A stretch of 64,000 bases of DNA, from NCBI GenBank assembly GCA_011109175.1, contig RDEW01000051.1, positions 242,685-306,684 of the forward strand, in the 5' to 3' direction. The translations under genes and the position numbers were made by a program. This DNA is from Dicyema japonicum. Lineage: Eukaryota; Dicyemida; Rhombozoa; Dicyemidae. Shown one piece after another: positions 23,165 through 35,689 of this stretch. The first letter of the stretch is position 1; the number at the start of each line of letters is the position of its first letter. Under the pieces are notes generated by a model. The model did not search any database and was not told the origin of the DNA. It saw only the letters and a list, made by a program, of their open reading frames with translations.

Positions 23165-24420
23165 AAAGAAATTAGCTAGTTGTCTTACCCAGACTGAGTA
23201 TGCAGTGATCTTCACTAAAGGAATCAATCTACAAAAAATAGAGGCTTTCTAGAATTTAGAAACGCTATAAGTGCGCTCTATCATAAAAATCTGTCCATGT
23301 GGCATAAAGACCCAAAGTTTACAGGAATAGTATCATCCTTCTTGAACCTTGAGGACTCAGATGGAGAACTCACCAAAACTACTATGTGAGCCTCGCCAGA
23401 GACATTCAGCTACCTGAAATCGAGATTTACGCTAAAAATGAGAAAACAAGCAATGAAGAACCCAAACAAGGATGAACTTCTTTTGGGTCAAATATAGAGC
23501 TCAGACCGCCACTAGTAAAAATAAAGGCATTTTAATGATTTTGGTTAATATTGGAGTTGGCATCATTCTAAGTGTGAGACAGAAATACCATGTCAACGAC
23601 TTCATGACTGAATAGAGTGAATGATCTCCTTTGAGTCAAGTAATGGAGCAGAAAAGCTCGGAAAACGATGAGAAAATACTCGAAATTGAATTTCTAAGCA
23701 GATTACAAAGAATGGTAGGAAAACGAGTTTTGAAGAGATCTTTGAAAGGACAACCAAGTGAATTAAAGTTTAACGATGACGAATCTGAACTTGGTAAAAA
23801 GACAGAGACTTTGAATAAATCAACTCCTTTAATTCTTACGGACATTTTCAGCCAACGAACAAAAAAGATTATGTCCACCAACGGATTTACTGGAGAGCTC
23901 TTGAGTCTGTCGCTTACAAAGTAGAACTGACTTCAACCACTCCAACTTTTCAAAAAAACAGTTGACCGCCTCGCGACAAATGTGAAAGAGTACTTACCAT
24001 GAGGGCATAATGAAGTGCGGAAATGTGAGATGAGAAGACAGGAAACTCAGAACTCACTCAGTCCAATCTGTAGCGACAAATGACTGTATAGTTTCGAGTA
24101 AACACGACATCCATACAAATACTGCTCAAGTAGCAACAAACCGGATATTTTTGTTGACAAAACAATCAACCTTATTGAGATTTGGATAACCTCAAAATCG
24201 GCTAACGCGGATAGGAGTGGAAGAGTCGCATAAATATGACCTTCTGGTCAATGGGAATTATTCACGACGTGAAGTAGCTGCTATAAAAACTTGGGAATTT
24301 TCACAAAATTCTACAAGAGCCATATGGGCGCTTTCTGGAAAAAGGAAAAAATAGTACTCACTTCAGAATTTTTATATTTTGATGGACGATCTAAAAAAGG
24401 AATAGAAATCGTTGGTTATT
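23165..24420. other. Unassigned stretch with one longer ORF
   Basis: The longest frame is 23631-23924 (+): MSQVMEQKSSENDEKILEIE... Lys/Glu/Ser-rich, 97 codons, unrecognised. Flanking sequence has many stops. It may be a decayed retroelement ORF. Confidence 0.25.
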
Positions 24421-24424
24421 TATT

Positions 24425-25045
24425 TAGTACTCCAGAATCACCGAGAGAGAAAGACGGAAAAAACGTAAGACAGTTAGGTGATCCGGTTCCTGTAATCAAT
24501 TGAGCCATCCAACGTCTGTGGTCTCCCAAAAACATGTGCTTAGCATGGTGTCTTGTGGTTCACCTGAAATGGTGTCACTCATTTCGGAAAAGAGCAAAAA
24601 AAGACATCAACTTATCTCCACCATTTGGTTGTTCCTTTAAAAATGCGACTAAAAAACTGATAACAAATAAATGCGGCACCTTCTCAGAGGTCGAACAGGC
24701 TCGAGGCAAGCATGCAGGTGATGTCCTAGAGGTTCCCGACTTCAAAGGGGAAGATGGTCATCCCAGTGGATCGTTTCCGGTCACGTCTACAAAGACCAGC
24801 TGGTTCGAGCATAGAAGGGTGTCCGATAGCGTCCAAAGCTCACTTAACGACTTCATTCGGGAGATCCGCCCACACTCTTACTGCAGGAGAGAGGATGCTG
24901 AGCAAAACAGTTAATCTGGTCTCCGCTTCGACCTGAATGCGCACACAGACTTTTAATCCGTGCCGTAATGAAATCGAATACGGACGAATTCATCACAAAA
25001 AAGGTACCCAAAATTCCATTAGGAATGGCATCCATTGCCACGTGG
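24425..25045 (-). mobile_element. LINE, C-terminal region and 3' tail
   Basis: On the minus strand: SLCAHSGRSGDQINCFAQHP then LSCSKSVGG, ALDAIGHPSMLEPAGL, TGMTIFPFEVGN, YDITCMLASSLFDL and finally a tail ...GGTGATTCTGGAGTACTAAA. The order (LSCrkS, raL.aighPs.LEPaGL, rpdGmTifPfe, wDvTC) matches the C-terminal domain of the family also seen at 33.4 and 61.5 kb. Frameshifted. Confidence 0.75.
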
Positions 25046-25276
25046 TGTTGAGTTTTCTAACGAAACTTTTATTACATCTCGTTTATTAGAACACAAGAAT
25101 CCTCGATCACTTGAAAAGTTAGTAAATTAAAAACCTAAAAAAAATGACAAAGGGATAAAAATAAGGATTTATTTCAATAATAACTGCCTAAAATCTGCAA
25201 ACTATTCAGGATTTTTTTATTCATATAAAGTTGCAGAAATTATTGAAAATACTGGTTTTTACATAAATAACCGCCA

Positions 25277-25975
25277 TTGTTGCCAAACACTTCAATGTTT
25301 AATTCAGTTGGGGGTGAATATGCCAAGACCTCTTACAAAATCACAACAAAGGAAGTAACAAATACATTCATACGTCCAAAAGGCAATCGTTTAGTCGGCT
25401 ATGATGGCATCCCGGACGAGTTACTAAAACATGCTCTGGTTGGGAATATAATCACGGATATACTACACGATTCCATGGAACTTGACTGTCTACTTCCACT
25501 AGGGCACGTTTGTTGAGCCAATATTGCTACACAATTCCGGAACATTGAGAATTTCAAAAAACGAGAAATGCTAGATTCTTTTCACAGAAGCCAACTGCGC
25601 ATATGGACTGGAATCTTCTGGCCGAGAAAAATCTCAAACGAAGCACAATATGCTCTATGTAAATTTAGACCAATTGCATGGACGTTATTCTGTCCAAGTG
25701 GCAACTATTTGGACATATTCTTAGACTGGACCCGACTACGTCGTGTGAAAGAATAACGGAAGAATATTTATACTGCGGCGGAAGTCACGGATTTCGAGGC
25801 AGAAAAAGATCTCTTCGAATTTGCGTAAAAGATGATTACGAAACAACAGGTCGTAAATTGGTGACAGCAGACGATCTTGACAATGTTCGAATGAGGGCCA
25901 GAAAGAAGATGGCGTTGGCGAGGAGGATGGCTGCAAACATGGCTCAAGCGAAACCCTATTAGGGGTACGCGAAAG
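25277..25975 (+). mobile_element. Non-LTR retrotransposon ORF2 fragments
   Basis: Contains GYDGIPDELLKHALVG (RT region 0/1 style dGiP.EllK) and, later, KWQLFGHILRLDPTTSCERI followed by RMRARKKMALARRMAANMAQ. An internal deletion removes the catalytic core between them. Same family as 10192-10620. Confidence 0.7.
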
Positions 25976-26394
25976 AGCCACTGCTAAGAAGGTAAGAGAG
26001 CGGGAGAAGCCCTTGTAACACTTCTATCATAAAAATAAAATTCTGATTAGCAAAGACTACATTTGAGCATATCTCGCCACCCTGGGGAAGAATAGCCACG
26101 TGTCAGGGTGACTACTGTATGACTCTCGGTTGATTGTTTCTTTATTTTAATAAAAAACCAAATTGAATCAGACTTGATTTTACATTTTCAAGGTCAAAAA
26201 ATGTAACCAGCAGACCACGTGACACATTCAATGTTTTCAACACTTGAAGAGTCGAATAAGATTATTCTTAGTAAACAGATTAATACCGTCTGTCTCTTCA
26301 ACCTCCTCCGTATATACAAGATTTATCAAGTAAGGAGGAGTTTTGCTGTACTTTTTTTTATTTTTAAATTCCGGATATACCAGAAAGATACCAA

Positions 26395-26710
26395 GAGTTA
26401 AATAATGTATATTTGAGGTGTATCCAGTTCCCACGGTCAGAGCAAGACCATTCCTTTTAAGCATCACGTCGATTCATATTGTGTGAACCCCTTTAATGGA
26501 GTGGGGAAACGACAGATCCACTTTGGATGCCGGACAAGGCATTGGTCTCCTGAGACAGATGGATCACACGACCCTTCTTATGTTCGAAGGAGGCACAGCT
26601 GACTATGAAATCTTCGACCAGCCAAGTAAAGTTGTGTGAATCGAGCTCACTGGCTGCAACACTAGCAATACCGCTAACCACTAGACTGCCTGCCACAGTC
26701 AGAGAATTCA
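26395..26710 (-). repeat. SINE-B, near full length with tRNA-like head
   Basis: In reverse: CAGTTCCCACGGTCAGAGCA, GTGTGAACCCCTTTAATGGA, TCCTGAGACAGATGGATCAC, then at 26630-26700 a tRNA-like segment whose sense strand has TAGTGGTTAGCGG (A box) and AGCTCGATTC (B box). This copy best shows that the family starts with a tRNA-related module. Confidence 0.75.
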
Positions 26711-26871
26711 AGTTAATGTTTGAGATTTTTAAATCAATTATTTAATTATTAATCAAAATAAAATGATTTTTATGGAAAATCGAAATTTAAAATAAAATTA
26801 ATAAATGCGTCTGAAATCTGATTTTTCGAGCAGAAATCGAAAGTACTCGACGAAGCTCGCCTCCACACATT

Positions 26872-27591
26872 TTATATTCCGTAGGCTGTAGTTACAAGTT
26901 CACTTACATGGAAAGAAGTTCACATCGACAACGCACAACCGTCCAGTCAATGGCTCTTGTATCAGATCAAAGCCATAAAGAGAGATCCCAAAGGCTTCAG
27001 AGATCCTCTCAGCCATTGATTTGACCACCAAGTCAATTTTCGATCCCTTGAGGATTGAATCCTCCAGTGAGTCGTCTGGCAGGACATCTTTGCACAACTT
27101 CTGTGAATTAAACGTGAAACTCTCGTTTTCTAGAAAAATAAATTTGGACAACCAGAAATGTTTTTCGTGGATTTCCGAATTTGGATGTTATAAAAAAATC
27201 CGATTACGTAGACCTTGAAGAGGATCCCGTGATGATTTAAATACTGCTGAGCCACGTGGGATTTCCCATTCAAATCAAAAGCCTCCAACGACTCCAGATT
27301 GGGCAGAATGGTCATCTTGACTTCATAAAAGCTTATACAAGGTGACTACCGTCCACGTGGGCGTTGCGCGTTTTGAGAACTGAAATGACAGCTAGAATTA
27401 CTAATTGGGAATGAAATTCCTGTTATTTTTATATCACAGTTTGGAATAATTTCTGAAAACCAAAGCTTCTTCACATCTTCGTGGTCCCTGAAGCATTCAT
27501 GGAGGGAAGAATACAGCTCTATTCTATCGTACAGACGCTCTACGTTAGCAGGGGGATCTAATATTACCACATCTCTGTTATTTTCAGCCAT
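26872..27591 (-). CDS. ITPK1: Inositol-tetrakisphosphate 1-kinase (ITPK1-like)
   Basis: Cytosolic kinase of inositol phosphate metabolism with an ATP-grasp fold. From the ATG at 27591: DVVILDPPANVERLYDR, then FPI joined over a 22-nt intron to ILKTRNAHVDGSHL (family FPFICKTRVAHG.NSH), a 23-nt intron, TILPNLESLEAFDL, HVAQQYLNHHGILFKVYVIG, NIS joined over a 23-nt intron to ENESFTFNSQKLCKDVLP, and SEAFGISLYGFDLIQEPLTG with VVDVNFFP. The metal-binding Asp, Asp and Asn (FD..., VVDVNFFP) are all present. A 22-nt intron precedes the last exon, which stops after SYGI. A one-base shift would extend it by about 23 residues (VEASFVEYFRFLLEKSDF), so the C terminus is uncertain. Two CACGTG sites lie in exons, both as His-Val. 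Confidence 0.85.
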
Positions 27592-27599
27592 TTTCTAAT

Positions 27600-28712
27600 T
27601 TATTAGGAATTCTAAATTTAACGATGAAAGTTATCGTAGCAGGAAAACTCTTGTGGATGACAAAATCGATGAACAAATATGTCAGGGCGTAATTTCTCGA
27701 TGTTAAAATTGAATTGCCCGTCCAAACAAATTTCATAAAGCTGAATGTTTTTATTTCTATGTGTCATTATAGCCTTTACAAGCATAGTTGCTTTATTTTG
27801 TCATAATTTATGTACTTCTTCCGCTTCTCATCTAGGCAAACAGCAATTTTTTTCATCGAGTTTAACTGAATTATTTATCAATAAATTTTATTAATTTTTG
27901 GTTTTCCAGTAAAAATTACAAATTTTAAATTAAGATTAATTTTATAATAATATTAATTAAAGTGGAAAATCATCGAAATTTTTATATTTCTTATTATCAT
28001 AGCAAGCACTCAAGTCATAATCCCCCTTAGTAAGCGCCTCAAATTCAGGGAGTTACCTTACACGAACCTGTGCTCTTCGCAGGTTGTCGAAAACGTCACA
28101 ACAAAATACGATAGGATTAACTTACAGTAAAGTTTCTTAGGATTATGGAGGTCGGAAACCATCCGATCTCTGATTCCTTATATAAGTAGTAAATCGAGGT
28201 GACTTTGTCTCGTTGACCAATTCGGTTAGATCGTGACTACTCAAAAATCAACAGGTTGACGGAACAGCAGATTTATAAAAAGAAATGTTTGCAGTGACAT
28301 CTCTTAAGATCTTATTTCGAATGAACGATGATGGGTATCTTTTAGAAGTAATTCCATTGATCCCCCATAAGGTAGACTTGTTCAAGTTTACCCGAAGCAT
28401 ATCAACCTCAGAACAGCTATTTAGGAACGTCCTATGTATCGTGGAGAGTCAGTTGGGGTAACTTTCGTTTGATCGGCTATCTGATACACCAAGAAGTTAA
28501 CACCGGCGTCACTCGTCATACCCAAAGCATCACAGATGAGTGGATTCTTAAGCCAGAATGTACAACAGAGAGATTCGAACCCAGAGCTATCAGGACTTTT
28601 CACAGCAAGACACTTCGCCTGCCACCACGACTACCACAAAAATAATGTTATTTTTATGAATGTTGTTTTAATAAAAATAAATTTTTATAATAAATTGTTA
28701 AAAATTTAAATA
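27600..28712 (-). repeat. Intergenic with a tRNA-like SINE fragment
   Basis: About 28560-28640 in reverse shows GTGGTGGCAGGCGAAG and GGGTTCGAATCTC (B box) with tRNA-like spacing, followed on the sense strand by roughly 200 bp of SINE-like sequence. The remainder of the interval is AT-rich with no supported gene. Confidence 0.45.
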
Positions 28713-29487
28713 ATGTATTCCAAAACGTTTTGTGTCCACGTGTTAAATTTACCAAAAAGAACATTAAATAACTACAACGCATCTTTTAGTCAAATACGCC
28801 AAAAATCTGTCAAATTCGATAACAAGGAAGTATTTTTTTACGTAACACAAGAAATACTATAAACTAACAATCCCAAATGTTCTCAGTGGAATTCGCTTAT
28901 TATCATCTCCCATAGTGGCCTACCACGTGCTAAATTATAATCTTGGGACAGCCTCTTGTATCTTTTTTACAGCAGCCTGTTTGGACTATGTAACGTCCCT
29001 TGTATTTTATTCTAGCTCGACGGATTTATTGCACGGAGATTTGAAGGTCAGAAATCCAGGTTGGGCTCACTTTTGGATCCCCTGGCCGACAAGACCCTCA
29101 CCGTGTTTACTGTGGGGGCCCTTTTAAGGGTCTCTCTTCTCCCTGGTAGAATTTTCGGTAAACTTTTATGATTGGTGGTGTTGGACTGTCCTGACACGAG
29201 AAATTATTCTGCTCGCAAATTCAGCCCACGTGGGTCTCTCAATGGACTGCAAGTACACTCAACTAGCAGTAAGGCCGTCGCTTATAAGCCGTGTATTTAA
29301 CACTGCTAATTGCTAGGTTAATACATTGCTTCTGTTTGGAACAATTGCGACGTCCCTGTCTTTGGAGTACGTCCCCACGTGGGTCGATGGGACGGATTGG
29401 CTTGTATTGGCCTCATTCCTTACATGTGTGCTTAGTACAGCTCAATATGTATTATTTCCACGAAAATATTATTATTTCAAAAAATAA
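28713..29487 (+). CDS. CRLS1: Cardiolipin synthase (CDP-alcohol phosphatidyltransferase)
   Basis: Mitochondrial inner-membrane enzyme joining CDP-diacylglycerol and phosphatidylglycerol to make cardiolipin. The N terminus [20 protein letters not shown] is basic and acid-free, like a presequence. After a 22-nt intron: [20 protein letters not shown], a membrane helix, then the catalytic motif LDY, a 26-nt intron, LDGFIARRF ... [11 protein letters not shown], which satisfies D-x2-DG-x2-AR-x(n)-G-x3-D-x3-D with every Asp present. The C half contains [20 protein letters not shown], a 24-nt intron, then [19 protein letters not shown]. The join near 29140-29190 cannot be made with a normal intron and probably hides a one-base error. 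Four CACGTG sites fall within it. Confidence 0.85.
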
Positions 29488-30560
29488 TTTTTAATCCCCT
29501 GATTGGATGGGAGATGATTGGTTCTGAGGAGATAGGGGATGGGGAAGCAGGCGGTTAAATTATAAGATTCACTTCACCACCTCCTTTTTTCTTACTTAGA
29601 ATAATCGTCGTGACTTCATAGAAACTGAATCTTCAGTTCCACCAGGTGACAGGTGCAATGGATTCCCCTTTCCGAAGTTAACTCATGACTGTGCTCATCT
29701 AGTATCCCTTGAATACGACGAACGAATATATGGCTCATAATTTGATAAAGGGTCTGTATGACCGTTCCACGTGAGCACAATTCTACAAGTGTTGTCGATC
29801 TAACACGTGGGTAGAAAGTTACGAGCTATAACTTATCAACGAATTGTTTCAATTTAACTCTGGGAGAGATTCGGACTCATCAATTCTGTGACACACTTTC
29901 CTTTGTTCAGAACTTTGGATTTTGATGTCTCATGAGTGCAGCACCTCGTCCATATTCACTAAAGAAAAGACTGGGGCTCTCACGGATCTGTCTTTAAAAA
30001 AAGTTCACACTCCTCTCGATGAAAAAAGTTCAATTTTGGTTTCATCCACTATAAAATATTCATTATATGTTGCAGATCTTTATTCGAAATATTTTTAAGT
30101 GTTTTCAGAATATTTCCTGATTGTGTGGAAGTAAAATAATAAAGCCTGAGTCAACAATATCGTTTCATGCCGTCAATGCGGAAGTAAAACTCTACGTTTT
30201 GATTTTTTAGGAATTTTTGATTTTACTTAAAATGAGTTCTACGAAGTCAACGGAAATTAGATTCAATCAGTCATTATGATGGCTTGGTCGCATCCCCTCC
30301 GGCCCAACAGTGAAAGAACATGTAGGATCTACTTGTAGGCTGATATTTAAGGAACTTTTAGGATCGTCTTGTCTCCTATGTGGCATTGGATCAATAATGA
30401 TACTCACACGTGGTTTTAATAGGATAAATTTATATGCAGGAAATTTCTTCCGCAGCTAAATAAAATCAATAGAAAATACTAAGGATGTGCTCCAGACGAC
30501 CTCTGGTTCTAGATACCCGTCTAAAGTAAAGTATTTTAATACTGATTTTAGTTATCAAAA
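29488..30560. other. No gene recognised
   Basis: Unique sequence with three CACGTG sites (29767, 29803, 30408). No reading frame of convincing composition. Confidence 0.35.
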
Positions 30561-30569
30561 GCGGGAAAT

Positions 30570-30720
30570 CACTTCTTTTCTCAAGAAACTAAGACTTCAT
30601 GTAACACTCAGAAGCCATGACGTCTGTGAAACCCAGTGGCTCACCAGTTGATCTCCGTTGAGAAGAAATTATGCTGGAGGGGATCAATCGCACAGGGGGG
30701 ACAACCAAAAATATTCATAC
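30570..30720 (+). mobile_element. LINE 3' ORF fragment
   Basis: FLKKLRLHVTLRSHDVCETQ followed by W, parallel to 14510 and 61810. Only the extreme C-terminal part of the ORF remains. Confidence 0.6.
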
Positions 30721-31149
30721 ACATATGGGTGAAGTGGTAGTGCTACTAAGTGCTAACTATGCAGTTTGAATTATTAAATTTCTTTTTATAAAAAAATTAG
30801 CTAATATAATTACAGAATTTAAAGAAATTATAAACTCAACTAAATTTTATCAGTGTTAACTAAAATCCATGTCCAGATAATACATTGCAGGTTTGTACAT
30901 ACAGCCTCGTAGACAAGAAGGGGATTTACTTTTGGGATGCTCAAAGATTAATGCTATTCTCTTCGAAGAGGTCTAAATGTTAAATTAAACCTTACTATAT
31001 TGGAAATCTCGCTTGGTAGCCTCTTTAATGACGTTACCAACTGTTTACCACAAGAATCAGCGGAAGGCATAAAAATTGCGGGTTTTATTTATTTATTTAA
31101 ATTTAATTATAAAAATTTAATATATAAATTATTTTTAATTAATTTAAAT

Positions 31150-31642
31150 GTTAAAAATCCCTGTTTATTTAGTATTTATTTTAATAACCCCGGGAACACC
31201 GAGAAGGAAAGACAAAAGAGTCAAACAGTTAGGTGATCCCAGTCCTCGCAATCAATTGTGCCATTCGACGTCTGTGATCTTCCATCGTCCCCACTACTTT
31301 CCGGAAGAGCCTTCTCTCGGTCTTGCAGAGGAATCCGATCGGGGAGGGGAATTTCTTATCCAATCGGTTTTCTCTTGCCATGGGAAGGATCAGGCGAAGA
31401 GGATTTCCATCTTCCTCACAGACGCGAAAAAATCCGGAGCCACGAATACGGATCTTAGCTTCCATGAGTAGTGGGTCGACTGTTGATCCATTACGTGGGC
31501 AAAGCATATTGATTGTTTTCCGGTATATCGAGTTGATTCTATAGACCATAGACTCCGATAGCCTGAATCTCCATGCAACGGAGGCATACTCAATGGCAGG
31601 CGCGATTGTTTGTTGGTAGAGGGTAGAAACGGAAAAATCCAT
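31150..31642 (-). mobile_element. LINE 3' end with intact C-terminal ORF and tail
   Basis: Minus strand: STLYQQTIAPAIEYASVAWR (the post-RT Y...i.P.ieYas..W motif), then RIRGSGFFRVCEE, LFRKVVGTMEDHRRRMAQLI and a stop at 31229. The 3' UTR follows directly: GATCACCTAACTG ... CTTCTCGGTGTTCCCGGGGT and TTATTAAAATAAAT. The shared tail therefore belongs to this LINE family. The same C terminus is at 42850-43060. Confidence 0.8.
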
Positions 31643-31649
31643 GTTTAAA

Positions 31650-31725
31650 AAATTTAGTTAGCTTAGTTGTTAGGATTTCACGCTATAAAAACAGTCTTGG
31701 TTCGATTCCTTCACTGTTCGCAGGT
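31650..31725 (+). repeat. tRNA-like SINE fragment
   Basis: TTAGCTTAGTTGTTAGG (A-box-like) and TTGGTTCGATTCC (B box) about 45 nt apart. No acceptor-stem pairing or clean cloverleaf, so not called as a tRNA gene. It sits just upstream of the LINE fragment start on the other strand. Confidence 0.45.
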
Positions 31726-32519
31726 TTCTCTTCCTTCCCTGTTCCTTATCCTCCTGCGATGCTCAGTGGCAGGATCGCTTACTCTCCCCAACTGTATTTG
31801 AGGAGTTCTCACAAATGTAAGGATGTCTTCTTTTCTTTTAGTTAATAATCTCTTACTTGGGCATTTTAAAAATGTGAGATTGGTCTTGAGAATGTTAAAC
31901 AGTAAAAGCTGAGGATAAACCCTTGTGGGAATCATCTCTTCAACTCTATCGCATTATACAAGTAATGTCCGTGTCTCAAGTAAGATTCCCTTTCTCAAAG
32001 GTAGCCTTTAATCCATCTCACCTATTCTGCCGTGGTCACAGTCAGGGATAGTTGGAAGACGAGAGCCTCATTACTAGAACAGTTTTTATAGCAGTTAAAT
32101 TTAAAATATTAATTCTTAAAAAATTATTAATTTAAAAAAAAGTAAAATTTTTGGTTAAGAGGCCAGGATTTCTCTATGATCATCGCATTTTGAATCTGCC
32201 CCAACCATATTCCTTTGCGGGGCTTGCATCTCTTCGAGGAATGCTTGGTCCGATACTGGGATGAAATGCATCCGTCTTCTCTCCCATTACTAAAACAAAA
32301 AATATTAACTATTTTTTAGTGTTCACAGTCTGTTTTTTCTCATTAAAACGACATTTTTATTTCTCTCAACGCTATTGTATCAAATACGGCGTCGTAATTT
32401 TCGAAATAGTATTTTACGGCAACAAACAAACTATCCCATTTAAAATGACCCAGGTGAACACTTTGTGGTAGCAACAAAGAGGTCGAATCCAAGCCACTTT
32501 CTGCCTTATCAGTCTACTT

Positions 32520-33560
32520 AGCAACCCCCTGATATCGATGGTTGATGTTTATGTTCTCGGGTGGATGGGGGAAACCTTATTGCCGTTAAACTGGACATCT
32601 CAATTACCTTAACAGTATCAGACGAGATTTTCTCATGAAGCTCACGGGAACTGACTCCTTGGCGTGTTGTTCGGACTTTTGTCTTCGGAGACAATATTGT
32701 CCTACTCAGACCAGTGCGCAAGGGGACCCGTTAATACCTCGAAGATAGATTATTAACATCGACTCAGATCGTGTTTTCATTGGCAGAACCTTTCCAAGAT
32801 CAGTTTATCGGAGTAAAGATCATGAAAGTGGATGAATTATCTATCCTTGGAGCTTGTTTTGATTGTGAGGATCTGAGAGGCGCTTTTTCCTAAAGGACTC
32901 TCAGCTACAATTTCCATCTGAGAGGCTGAGGACTCTTGTGGCTTTCTTTCTGCTGAAAATTGTCTTTTCACACCAAAGTTACCTTCCCTTCTGAGTTGCT
33001 CCCAGTCTTCAGTCACTTGGAGATCCTAAGCATCATCATTTGACTCTAAAGTCATCAATGTCCGATTCGACGATCAGACTGGAAGGTGTGAAAATTCTCG
33101 ACATCTCTGGGTGGTCTAGACCTCAGATTTATGCCCCCTGCTTTTCTTTGTGTGCTCCATGCGTTTGCCTGTCGTCTGAGATTCTATCCAACACTTCGAG
33201 GCTTTCTCAGAAGTCCGAACAGCATGGAGGGGTTGGGCTATTGCTCCCAAACGGACGAATTTTCCCAGATGTCTTGGGACGAAATAGTAATAACCTCACA
33301 TTCTTTAGAGCTCAGGAAAACCTCAGCCAACATCGCCTGGTTTGTTTTCGTTCGGCATTCATGGAGATTGGATGCCTACCCAATGCCTAAAGTCGGGACT
33401 TGCTGGACAACTGATCAAGATAAGACCAGAAGCGATGACGATCTTCCCATTTACAAAAGGACGTTCTCCCGCATTGGATGTCACTTGTGTTGATACTGAC
33501 AAAAATGGTGCTCAGTACAAAAACAGACAGTCCTTCCACTTACTCTACCGAACGGGGGAA
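32520..33560 (+). mobile_element. LINE ORF2 remnant (RPDG-type C terminus)
   Basis: The plus strand has TSAQGDPLIP (RT motif B) near 32710-32740 and EDLRGAFS further on. Around 33395-33500 it has GLAGQLIKIRPEAMTIFPFT then KGRSPALDVTCVDTD, matching the lEP.GL..dgkRPdGmTifPf..GrsL.wDvTcvDT segment at the ORF C terminus. The frame shifts repeatedly. Confidence 0.65.
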
Positions 33561-33789
33561 GATGGATAAATATTCTGCGTTTGAGGAACATTTCCACATC
33601 GTCATAATAGCGTTTGAGACTTCGAATGTCGCTGAGCCTATAACCAGAGGTGTTCTCCGAGAGATTGTAAGCCCAATCTCGTCAAAGATGGAAAATCCTC
33701 GGACGCGGCATAGTTCAGTGCCAACATCGCGGAATACTCACTTTCTCGAGGCAGCTGACGTCCGATTTGTTTATTCCGTCTAATGATCA

Positions 33790-35085
33790 AATTGATACTT
33801 TTAAAAGAAGTTCAACAAGTTGGCTTGAAGGGAGAGATGAATCTTCATCGGAAACTTAACCACATGTTTGTACTCATCCACCACACATAAAAAGTTAAAA
33901 AGTCGAAAAAAGTCTAAAGTTTTTCGTAGTGTTAATCAATTTTTAATTTTTATATCAATAAATTTAAACTTTTATTTATTTTTATTTAAAAAATCATCGT
34001 TTTGTCAATTGCTATTTTAATGGGTTCATTCAAGGTCATTAAAGAAATCAGGGAACGTAGCATGGTTTTTTCATAGTAGCCACTAACAAGTGAGGAAAAA
34101 AGGTTTGATCTGTTTGTTACAAATGTAGTCAGTTTCCTCCACGAGCATGCAACCCAGACAACTCATGGAGCTCATTGAAGAAGTCAGTTCTATTGCTAGA
34201 AAATACCCTGACGAATCATATCAACTCGCATGGGAATCGATGCGCGGCACACAATAATTGCTGAAAACAGCTTTTTATCGAATCGTTGGTGTCAACCTAC
34301 CTGATTTACCCACAGGTCTGATCCTCTTATCTCATCTACCGAGTTCTGTATCGATAGGGTCACTAACGTCTTTGTCGAATACAATATCCCCCTGCATAAG
34401 TTGAACGGTAAAAGCTTTAAGACTTGTCTGTGGTATTGAGAATCATCTTTCTTCCCCCTACGCTTGCAGTAAAAGTGTGGAAAATTTATGCCAAAGATGT
34501 ATTTTCAATCGGAAAAAGCTTAGAAGCAATCCACCACTGCCCAAAATATCAAATTATCTCCATGGTGTTTCTTTTCCTGACCATGGAGGAGGTGACGCAT
34601 TTAGGAGGGATCTGCACAAAGGAATTGTTGGATCGACATTCGAATCCCTTCCAGTACAAAACCGTCTATCAAAGGCTTTTAATGGATTACTGAGGTACAT
34701 TGGAATTTAGCAAAACATCAAAACGGAAAATAGGCTCGGTTTGAGTGGTGAGTGAGATGTTTAAATTTCCAAATACAAATTCATATTATTGTAAGTTCAT
34801 ATTCAAGAAAGTTTAAAAAAAAGTTAATTTTTTTAAAATAAAAAAATAAGAAATATAATATTTCATTATTATTTTATAGTCTATTACTGTGACATGATGA
34901 TCTCCGATTAGACTGATAAACTTTGTTCTGCATAGACCAAGGACACATGGACGTCTCAACGGAGATCGCTAAAGGCGACCCATTCCCCAATGCTACGGTT
35001 CCAGAAGGCAAGCAAATCCGGTATCTTCGATATCCCTCATGACAGTCGAGTTTAGCATTGCGTGATGATGGAATCTGCAGGGGCT
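33790..35085. other. Unassigned
   Basis: Two overlapping open frames at 34424-34710 (+) with no family resemblance. AT-rich at 33900-34020 and 34740-34880. Possibly further retroelement debris. Confidence 0.25.
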
Positions 35086-35092
35086 CCGTCTC

Positions 35093-35202
35093 TTTTGGGA
35101 TCACAGTTAGCTTTGACTCTTTTTAGGGAATTTTGGGATCACAGTTAGCTTTGACTCTTTTTAGGGAATTTTGGGATCACAGTTAGCTTTGACTCTTTTT
35201 AG
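35093..35202. repeat. Tandem repeat, 38-bp unit x 3
   Basis: The unit TTTTGGGATCACAGTTAGCT plus TTGACTCTTTTTAGGGAA is repeated head to tail; two complete and one nearly complete copy are identical. Confidence 0.95.
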
Positions 35203-35329
35203 TGGTTGAAGTTTTTTTTAAATAAAATCCATCTCCCGCACAAATACCAAGATCAATCCGTCCAGAAAAGGGTGCTGGTGCCAAGACCATTGATGCTGCT
35301 TACGTGTTCGCAAGTCGAAAGAGTTTCAA

Positions 35330-35640
35330 TGCCAAGATACACATTACAAGGGCCATATTGAAAGACGATCCGAAGATAAACATTACAAGGGCCATATCAC
35401 AAGACGAAGGAACCTATTCACTCCGAGGGAATCTCCTTTAAGACGAATAAACATATCACTACCAAAGGAACCTATTACACGGTGGAGAAACATGTTACAA
35501 GTCGAAAGGATATATTCACAATTACGAAGGAACCCATTACACGGTGGAGAAACATGTTACAAGTCGAAAGGATCACGAAGTTACACGGTGGAGAAACATG
35601 TTACAAGTCGAAAGGATATATCCACAATTACGAAGACACC
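35330..35640. repeat. Higher-order repeat block with ACGGTGGAGAAACATG units
   Basis: TTACACGGTGGAGAAACATG, continuing TTACAAGTCGAAAGGAT, occurs three times (about 35472, 35536, 35581). Spacings of about 64 and 45 bp include ACGAAGGAACC variants. Earlier partial units ACATTACAAGGGCCATAT occur twice (35342, 35386). Irregular, no unique spacers. Confidence 0.85.
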
Positions 35641-35689
35641 TATTGAAAGGCGCAGTAGACAAAGGGTCAAAATCTCTAGATATTCTCCA

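Noticed and set aside
31650-31725. Functional tRNA gene
   Set aside because: A and B boxes are present but acceptor and anticodon stems do not pair; better explained as a SINE head. The same holds at 20.7, 28.6, 39.0 and 53.3 kb.
35330-35640. CRISPR-like array
   Set aside because: Repeats are irregular in length and spacing, spacers are themselves repeats, and the genome is eukaryotic.
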